Of a stretch of 9,877 nt of DNA, positions 5,197 through 9,877 are shown in pieces. How positions within the stretch are numbered: the first letter of the stretch is position 1; the number at the start of each line of letters is the position of its first letter. The translations under genes were made by a program, and so were the position numbers. The stretch is taken from contig JBHHYR010000142.1 of the NCBI GenBank assembly GCA_046757585.1, forward strand, positions 1-9,877, in the 5' to 3' direction. Source of the DNA: JBHHYR01 sp046757585. GTDB lineage: Bacteria > Desulfobacterota > Binatia > HRBIN30. Under the pieces are notes generated by a model, which saw nothing but the letters and a program-made list of their open reading frames with translations, ran no database searches and was not told the DNA's origin.

Positions 5197-7887
5197 TCAG
5201 CCTACCGCTGCCTGTAGCGCTTCTTCTTCCTTCAAGCGGTCGCAGAGCGCCGCACGAATGCGTGCCAAGCGGGCCGGGTCGAGGATCTTCTTGCCCTCAG
5301 CATCCGTCACGTAAAACACGTCCAGGACCTGATCGATATTGGTCGTGATCTTGGCAAGATGGATCGATAGCCCGAGATGGAACAGGGTGTGCGCGATGGC
5401 GAAGAGGAGGCCGACCCGGTCTTGTGTGTACACATCCAGCACGGTGAAGTGAGTCGAAACCTCGTTGTCGACCTCGACGTCAGTACCGACACGCGGCACG
5501 AATCTCCTTTGCAGCACTGATGGCCGTCGCGACGCCGCCACCAGTTGCTCGACGTCCAGCTCCTTCTTGAGTACACGATCGAGACTTGCCTGGATCCGTG
5601 CCCACCGCTCTGGTCGCTGGACGGCTTCCGCCTGATCACCATGGGAAATCCGTAGGATATCGAGCGCGATGCCGGTACGGCTGGTGTTGATGCTGGCTCC
5701 AAGGACGTTCATCCCGTGGGCCAACAACACGCCGGTGATCATCGCGAACAGACCCGGACAATCCCGGGTCACAACTGTCAGTTCGCTGAACTCCCGCTCG
5801 GGGTAGTGATTGACCTCGACAATGGGAGCCTGTGCTTGCCAATCGGCGAGCAGGTGTGCGTGATGGACGATACTTTCCTCGGCGGTGCCGAGAAAGTAGC
5901 GATCCGGCATAGCTTGGAGAAAGGCCTCCAGGGCAACCGGATCGCAGGTGGCGCCCGCCGTGACCGCAATGCGACGTTTGACGCGGTTCACCCGTTCGGC
6001 GTGATCTTCTTCGACGAACGCCTCCCGCTCGAAGACGTCGAGGGTTCGGAGATACAGCTCGCTCAGGAGCATGTCGTGCCAGCTATTCCAGACTTTCGGA
6101 CCGACGGCACGCATGTCGGCGAAGGTGAGCAGGTAGAGCTTCTTGAGGTTGTCGAGCGTGCCGACGCGCTTGGCGAAGTCGACGATCAGGCGCTGATCGT
6201 GGATATCACGGCGCTGCGCCAGGTGTGACATGTGCAGATGCGCTGCCACGAGGAAGCGCAGCTGCTGGGCATCGTCGGCATCGAGTCGGAGCCGCCTCGC
6301 AATGTCCTCCACCATGCGCGCGCCGCGTTCGGAGTGCCCGCTGCCGTGGCCCTTGCCAATGTCATGCAGCAACATTGCCAGGAAGAGGATTTCAACCCGG
6401 TCGACCTCACGCATCACCTGCGTCAGCATCGGCGCGGTGGTCTTGTACGTGCCGGCACGGAGCTGCTCGAGCTCGTGGATGCCGCGCAGGGAGTGCTCGT
6501 CGACGGTGTAGGTGTGGTAGAGGTCATGGAGGACCATGCACAGAAGCGCGCCGAACTCCGGGAGAAACGCGCCGAGCACCCCGGCCCGGTGCATCTCGAG
6601 CAGCGTCTCATACACGTGACGTTTGCCTCGGAGAACGTCAAACAAGGCCGCGACCATCAAGGGATGGCTGCGCCACCCGTCGTCAATCAGATCTCGATTG
6701 GCGCGCACGAGACGTTTGGTGCTGTTGGATATCGCCACGCCGTGGCGCTGCGCATCAACAAAGATACGGATCAGATTGCTGGGATCATGGCGCAGCTGTT
6801 CCCTGCCCGAGGCGGACAGTACGCCGTAGGAGACGATGACACCGGGTCGAATTTCACGCACCTTGACCCGTCCGATTCCGAAATAGGGGCGGCGCCGTTC
6901 CAGGCAGCGCTCGATGATTTCGTCCGCGAACCGGTTGATCGTCGCGGCGTTGAGGTAGTAGGCGCGCATGAAGTGCTCCACCCCCTTGACGGTTGCAGAG
7001 TCATGCAGCCCCAGATCCGCTGCGATGCGCTCCTGGTACTCGAACGTCAATTGATCCTGGTGTTGCCCGGACAGGAAGTGTAGGGCGTTGCGCACGCGCC
7101 ACAGGAAGTCCCGCGCTGCCTCCAGCTCCTGCCACTCGCGTTCGGTGATCACGCCCTTTTGTACCAGCTCGGCGATACTGTTCGTCTTGAACTTCACCTT
7201 CGCCATCCACATGGCGGTGTGCAGGTCACGCAGACCCCCTTCGCCTTCCTTCAGTTGCGGTTCGAGGATGTACACGGAGTCGCCGTACCGCTGGTGACGC
7301 TGCTGATTCTCTGCCAGCTTCTCCTTGAAGAAACGTTCTGTGCCCCGCTTCAGGACGTCGCGCTCCATGGCCACCGCGAATTCGCGGTACAGGGCGGCAT
7401 CGCCACACAGGAAACGCGCATCCAGGAGCGCGGTCTTGACCTTCAAGTCCTGGGCCGCCAACCGTACGCACTCCCGGACGTTGCGCATCGCGTTGCCGAC
7501 GGTGACGCGCGTATCCCACAGGGTATACAGGACCCGCTCACTCACATACTCGATGTACGGCCCCCGCTTGTATCGGTAGAGGAAGAGCAGATCAATGTCG
7601 GAACACGGGTTGAGTTCGCCCCGGCCGTAGCCGCCCTGTGCTACGACAGCAGCACGCTGCCCCAACTGCGAGAAGCGCTCGGCGTAGGCCGTGCTTGCAG
7701 CGTCAAAGAGCGTCTGCACGAGATAGTCCATCGCAGCAGTATAACGGCGGACGATCTCGTGCCCTGAAGCGCCACGCCGGTGGCGTTCGAATAACTCCGC
7801 CTTGACCTGCTGCAGGTACTCGCGCGCGCGCTGTCCCCAGCGCGCGCTGGTGGCGAAGGCTTCCAGCTTGACGGCACGCGCGGTCAT
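5197..7887 (-). CDS. glnD: Bifunctional PII uridylyltransferase / uridylyl-removing enzyme
   Basis: Sensor of glutamine status: it uridylylates PII proteins when glutamine is low and removes UMP when glutamine is high, thereby setting glutamine synthetase activity and nitrogen gene expression. The 896-residue length matches the family. Domains in order: nucleotidyltransferase with GGYGRGELNPCSDIDLLFLY (85-104; metal-binding D97 and D99), the helical GlnD linker (about 150-330), an HD hydrolase domain with LLHDIGKGHGSGHSERGA (506-523; H508, D509), and two C-terminal ACT domains (about 702-770, beginning ELTVVTRDCPGLFAMITGVL, and about 814-885, TVLDVYTQDRVGLLFAIAHT). All catalytic signatures look intact, so both activities are expected. 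The ATG overlaps the amidase stop as ATGA, suggesting coupled translation; a weak GGCGAG lies upstream. A strong GC hairpin sits 40-63 bases inside the gene. No PII (glnB) or ammonium transporter gene is in the window. Confidence 0.98.
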   Translation of the reverse strand: MTARAVKLEAFATSARWGQRAREYLQQVKAELFERHRRGASGHEIVRRYTAAMDYLVQTLFDAASTAYAERFSQLGQRAAVVAQGGYGRGELNPCSDIDLLFLYRYKRGPYIEYVSERVLYTLWDTRVTVGNAMRNVRECVRLAAQDLKVKTALLDARFLCGDAALYREFAVAMERDVLKRGTERFFKEKLAENQQRHQRYGDSVYILEPQLKEGEGGLRDLHTAMWMAKVKFKTNSIAELVQKGVITEREWQELEAARDFLWRVRNALHFLSGQHQDQLTFEYQERIAADLGLHDSATVKGVEHFMRAYYLNAATINRFADEIIERCLERRRPYFGIGRVKVREIRPGVIVSYGVLSASGREQLRHDPSNLIRIFVDAQRHGVAISNSTKRLVRANRDLIDDGWRSHPLMVAALFDVLRGKRHVYETLLEMHRAGVLGAFLPEFGALLCMVLHDLYHTYTVDEHSLRGIHELEQLRAGTYKTTAPMLTQVMREVDRVEILFLAMLLHDIGKGHGSGHSERGARMVEDIARRLRLDADDAQQLRFLVAAHLHMSHLAQRRDIHDQRLIVDFAKRVGTLDNLKKLYLLTFADMRAVGPKVWNSWHDMLLSELYLRTLDVFEREAFVEEDHAERVNRVKRRIAVTAGATCDPVALEAFLQAMPDRYFLGTAEESIVHHAHLLADWQAQAPIVEVNHYPEREFSELTVVTRDCPGLFAMITGVLLAHGMNVLGASINTSRTGIALDILRISHGDQAEAVQRPERWARIQASLDRVLKKELDVEQLVAASRRPSVLQRRFVPRVGTDVEVDNEVSTHFTVLDVYTQDRVGLLFAIAHTLFHLGLSIHLAKITTNIDQVLDVFYVTDAEGKKILDPARLARIRAALCDRLKEEEALQAAVG
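7824..7847 (-). repeat. GC inverted repeat inside the 5' end of glnD
   Basis: Bases 7824-7832 (GCGCGCGCT) and 7839-7847 (AGCGCGCGC) are exact reverse complements around a 6-base loop, giving a 9-bp, mostly G-C stem in the glnD message, starting 40 bases after its ATG. A 14-base perfect palindrome (CCAGCGCGCGCTGG, 7837-7850) overlaps it. The stretch encodes SARWGQRAREY, near residues 14-24. GC-rich coding sequence produces such repeats by chance, so a regulatory role is only a possibility. Confidence 0.4.
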
Positions 7888-9146
7888 AGATTCTCGCCAA
7901 TGCGAGTATTTTCCACGAATCGCCGAATGCCGTGCAAGAGCCCCTCCGCGATCCCTTCCTGGTAGCGTCGCCGTGCCAGCCGCCTGCCTTCGCGCGGGTT
8001 CGTCAGGAATGCCACTTCGACGAGCACGCAGGGCATCCCGGCGCCGACCAGTACGTAGAACGGTCCTTGCTTGACGCCGAGATCGTTCACGGGACTCCCG
8101 CGGGCGTGCAGTTCACGGACGAGGGCGTGTTGCACCTGTTCGGCCAACCCGACTGACTCCTGGATCTTATAGCTTTGGATAAGGTCGCTGAGGATGAGCG
8201 AAACGTCGCGCTCCCCTCCACTGTGGTTCGTGACGGTGCGCAGGCCGTTCTCCATCTTCGCCAGACGGATGGTGGCCCGATCGTGGGTGTTGTTGAGGTA
8301 GTACGTTTCGGTACCGGACAGTTTGGGGTTCGGACTGGCGTTGGCATGAATGGAAATGAACAGGTCTGCTTGCTCGGCGTTGGCGCGTGCCGTGCGCTCT
8401 TCGAGGGGAAGGAACGTATCCGTGTCGCGGGTCAGAACGACGTCTATGTCGGTCGCCGCTGCCAGGCGCTTTTTCAGCTGCAGGGCGATTGCCAAGACGA
8501 TGTCCTTTTCGGCAATGCCTCCGACACCCATGGCACCCGGATCCTTGCCGCCATGGCCCGGGTCCAGCACGAGCTTGACTCGCCGGTGCGCCCGCGGCGC
8601 CGGGGTCGGTCGTGCTCGCTGCCGCCTGTTGCGCCGTGGCAGAGGCGCCACGACCGAACGTCGTGGCCCTCCGCCGCGAGCGGCTCGTCGCGACCTCTCC
8701 CCTCGGGGCGGCGCCGGTGCCACGCTGCCCGCGCGCCGCCTGCCGCGCACGTCGATGATCAGACGGAACGGGTCGAGCATCGCGAAGACGCCGACATCCG
8801 TGAGGCCAGGCACATCCAGGATCAAACGCGTGCTTGCCGCCGTGCGCTGTGTGGCGCGCATCCGCAGCAACGGTCCCCGGCGCAGGATGATCGGTGCGCG
8901 CGCGCTGGTCGCCAGACGGGTGCGCGGAAAGTCGACGTAGAGGCGGGCCGGGACGCCGAGCTCGGGACGGCCAAGCAGGCGTCGCAGGCGGTAATGTACC
9001 GGTGCGGAGAACTCGACGATGAGCCTTGTGGAAGCCGGAGCTGCGATGTGTCGGACGGCGCGCATGACCGCCACGGCGTCGGCTCGCACAGCCCCTGTGA
9101 CAGCCATGGCCGCCGCCAGGCCGGCCACCACCAGTCGCCGCCGCAC
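7884..9146 (-). CDS. amiC: N-acetylmuramoyl-L-alanine amidase with AMIN domain
   Basis: Zinc amidase that cleaves the bond between N-acetylmuramic acid and the stem peptide, splitting septal peptidoglycan in the periplasm. The 420-residue protein opens with an export signal (MRRR, then the hydrophobic stretch LVVAGLAAAMAVTGAV, likely cut after VRA near residue 22). Next is an AMIN targeting domain (about 30-134, ending DPFRLIIDVRG), an arginine-rich linker (134-189: 20 Arg, no Lys) and an Amidase_3 domain (190-412). Zinc and catalytic residues are visible: H198 (LDPGHGG), E213 (IAEKD), H267 (ISIHANA) and E377 (VLVEVAFLTNP). The start is GTG at 9146, immediately after the mutS TGA; it is supported by AAAGGAG nine bases upstream and by the complete signal peptide. 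Its end overlaps glnD by four bases. The AmiC name follows the AMIN plus Amidase_3 architecture; AmiB-type is an alternative. Confidence 0.95.
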   Translation of the reverse strand: MRRRLVVAGLAAAMAVTGAVRADAVAVMRAVRHIAAPASTRLIVEFSAPVHYRLRRLLGRPELGVPARLYVDFPRTRLATSARAPIILRRGPLLRMRATQRTAASTRLILDVPGLTDVGVFAMLDPFRLIIDVRGRRRAGSVAPAPPRGERSRRAARGGGPRRSVVAPLPRRNRRQRARPTPAPRAHRRVKLVLDPGHGGKDPGAMGVGGIAEKDIVLAIALQLKKRLAAATDIDVVLTRDTDTFLPLEERTARANAEQADLFISIHANASPNPKLSGTETYYLNNTHDRATIRLAKMENGLRTVTNHSGGERDVSLILSDLIQSYKIQESVGLAEQVQHALVRELHARGSPVNDLGVKQGPFYVLVGAGMPCVLVEVAFLTNPREGRRLARRRYQEGIAEGLLHGIRRFVENTRIGENL

Positions 9147-9877
9147 TCAGCCCGGCTCCTTTCGCGCCAGCTCGACCAGGGCCTGCAAGCGAGTCAGCGC
9201 TTCGAGCGGTGTGAGTCGATCCACGTCGATCCGCGAGAGCTCCTGGCGCACGCGTTGCTCACAGGGGCTGAACAATGCGAGTTGCCGCGCCTGATCGCCA
9301 TTGCCTTGTGCCAACCGCGGTTGGCCGGCTTCGTTGAATTCGCCCTGTTCCAAGTTGCGCAGGATCTGCTTGGCGCGGGCGATGACTGGAGCTGGAATGC
9401 CCGCCAGGCCTGCAACTTCGATCCCGTAGCTCTGGCTCGCCGGCCCCGGAACGATGCGGCGCAGGAACACGACCTCACCGTTCCACTCGCGGACTGCCAC
9501 CGAGAAGTTTTCGAGGCGCTCGTGCGTCCGCGCCAAGTCGGTGAGTTCGTGGTAGTGCGTCGCAAACAACACCAGCGGACGCACCGCTGCCGCGTGCAGA
9601 TGCTCGGCGACCGCCCAGGCGATTGAGATGCCGTCGAAGGTACTCGTGCCGCGTCCGATCTCATCGAGAATCACCAGGCTCCGGGCGGTCAGCTGTGCCA
9701 GAATGTCAGCAGTTTCCTTCATCTCCACCATGAAGGTTGATTGGCCGCCAGCCAGATTGTCCGACGCACCCACCCGCGTGAACAGGCGATCAACGACGCC
9801 GATCTCGGCCGTTGCTGCTGGTACAAAGCTCCCGATTTGCGCCAGCACGACGATCAACGCGACCTGGCGAAGGTAGG
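9147..9877 (-). CDS. mutS: DNA mismatch repair protein MutS, C-terminal part (runs off the window)
   Basis: Mismatch-recognition ATPase of methyl-independent or MutL-dependent repair. Only the last 242 residues are in the window; the first complete codons read YLRQVALIVVLAQIGSFVPA, and the Walker A loop must lie just beyond the edge at 9877. Visible signatures of the ATPase domain are DNLAGGQSTFMVEM (the ABC-type signature loop), Walker B LVILDEIGRGTSTFDG (Asp-Glu at about 9660-9665) and LFATHYHEL. The C-terminal region carries QLALF at 9270-9284, matching the beta-clamp-binding pattern, and the typical ending DVDRLTPLEALTRLQALVEL. The stop TGA touches the amidase GTG. The frame is open to the window edge, so this is a window-truncated gene, not a pseudogene. 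Confidence 0.97.
   Translation of the reverse strand, partial: YLRQVALIVVLAQIGSFVPAATAEIGVVDRLFTRVGASDNLAGGQSTFMVEMKETADILAQLTARSLVILDEIGRGTSTFDGISIAWAVAEHLHAAAVRPLVLFATHYHELTDLARTHERLENFSVAVREWNGEVVFLRRIVPGPASQSYGIEVAGLAGIPAPVIARAKQILRNLEQGEFNEAGQPRLAQGNGDQARQLALFSPCEQRVRQELSRIDVDRLTPLEALTRLQALVELARKEPG
9156..9162 (-). promoter_or_regulatory. Ribosome-binding site of the amidase gene
   Basis: AAAGGAG, read on the minus strand, lies nine bases before the GTG at 9146 and within the last codons of mutS. It is the strongest Shine-Dalgarno match in the window and decides in favour of the GTG start, which also gives the amidase a complete signal peptide. Confidence 0.8.

Noticed and set aside
5164..5199. 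Possible TGA read-through from glnD into xerD, which are in the same frame (the same holds for trpS and scpA at 2392-2430)
   Set aside because: Each upstream protein ends at its family's normal length, and TGA is the ordinary stop for six of the nine genes here. Same-frame spacing of 33 and 36 bases is likely by chance.
6232..7083. A 283-codon open frame on the plus strand inside glnD
   Set aside because: It is antisense to a fully conserved part of GlnD and shows no domain, signal or ribosome-binding site of its own.
8175..9626. A 483-codon open frame on the plus strand, antisense to the amidase and mutS genes
   Set aside because: It lies opposite two genes with intact catalytic motifs, its translation is Arg/His/Ala-rich without any recognisable domain, and GC-rich genes commonly leave such open antisense frames.

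Overview
This is a GC-rich bacterial housekeeping region in which every gene I can support lies on the minus strand. Read in the direction of transcription (right to left), the order is mutS (3' part only), an AMIN-domain N-acetylmuramoyl-L-alanine amidase (amiC type), glnD, xerD, a site-2 (M50) membrane protease, trpS, scpA, scpB and rluB. Junctions are tight: TGA directly followed by GTG between mutS and the amidase, a 4-base ATGA overlap between the amidase and glnD, 33 bp before xerD, 110 bp before the M50 gene, 10 bp before trpS, 36 bp before scpA, a 17-bp scpA/scpB overlap, and a 308-bp out-of-frame scpB/rluB overlap. This looks like one long operon or two abutting ones. The only internal break worth the name is the 110-bp xerD/M50 gap, which holds a perfect GC-rich inverted repeat.

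The organism is most likely a Gram-negative bacterium of deltaproteobacterial affinity in the broad sense (Desulfobacterota, Myxococcota, Binatota or a neighbouring lineage). The reasons are a full-length GlnD, a secreted AMIN-amidase, and a gene order (mutS-amidase-glnD-xerD, then M50-trpS-scpA-scpB-rluB) that I recall from Geobacter-like genomes. The taxonomic call is inference.

Functionally the window groups genome-maintenance genes (mismatch repair by MutS, dimer resolution by a Xer recombinase, condensin partners ScpA and ScpB) with cell-wall splitting (amidase), nitrogen sensing (GlnD), translation (TrpRS) and ribosome modification (RluB). Xer recombinase, ScpAB and the amidase all act around chromosome segregation and daughter-cell separation, so co-expression is plausible but not shown by the sequence.

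I found no mobile element, CRISPR array, tRNA, rRNA, phage gene or defence system, and no evidence of a new multigene system. The points worth a second look are the long scpB/rluB overlap, the four-cysteine iron-sulfur signature in TrpRS, the arginine-rich linker of the amidase, and two GC-rich inverted repeats.
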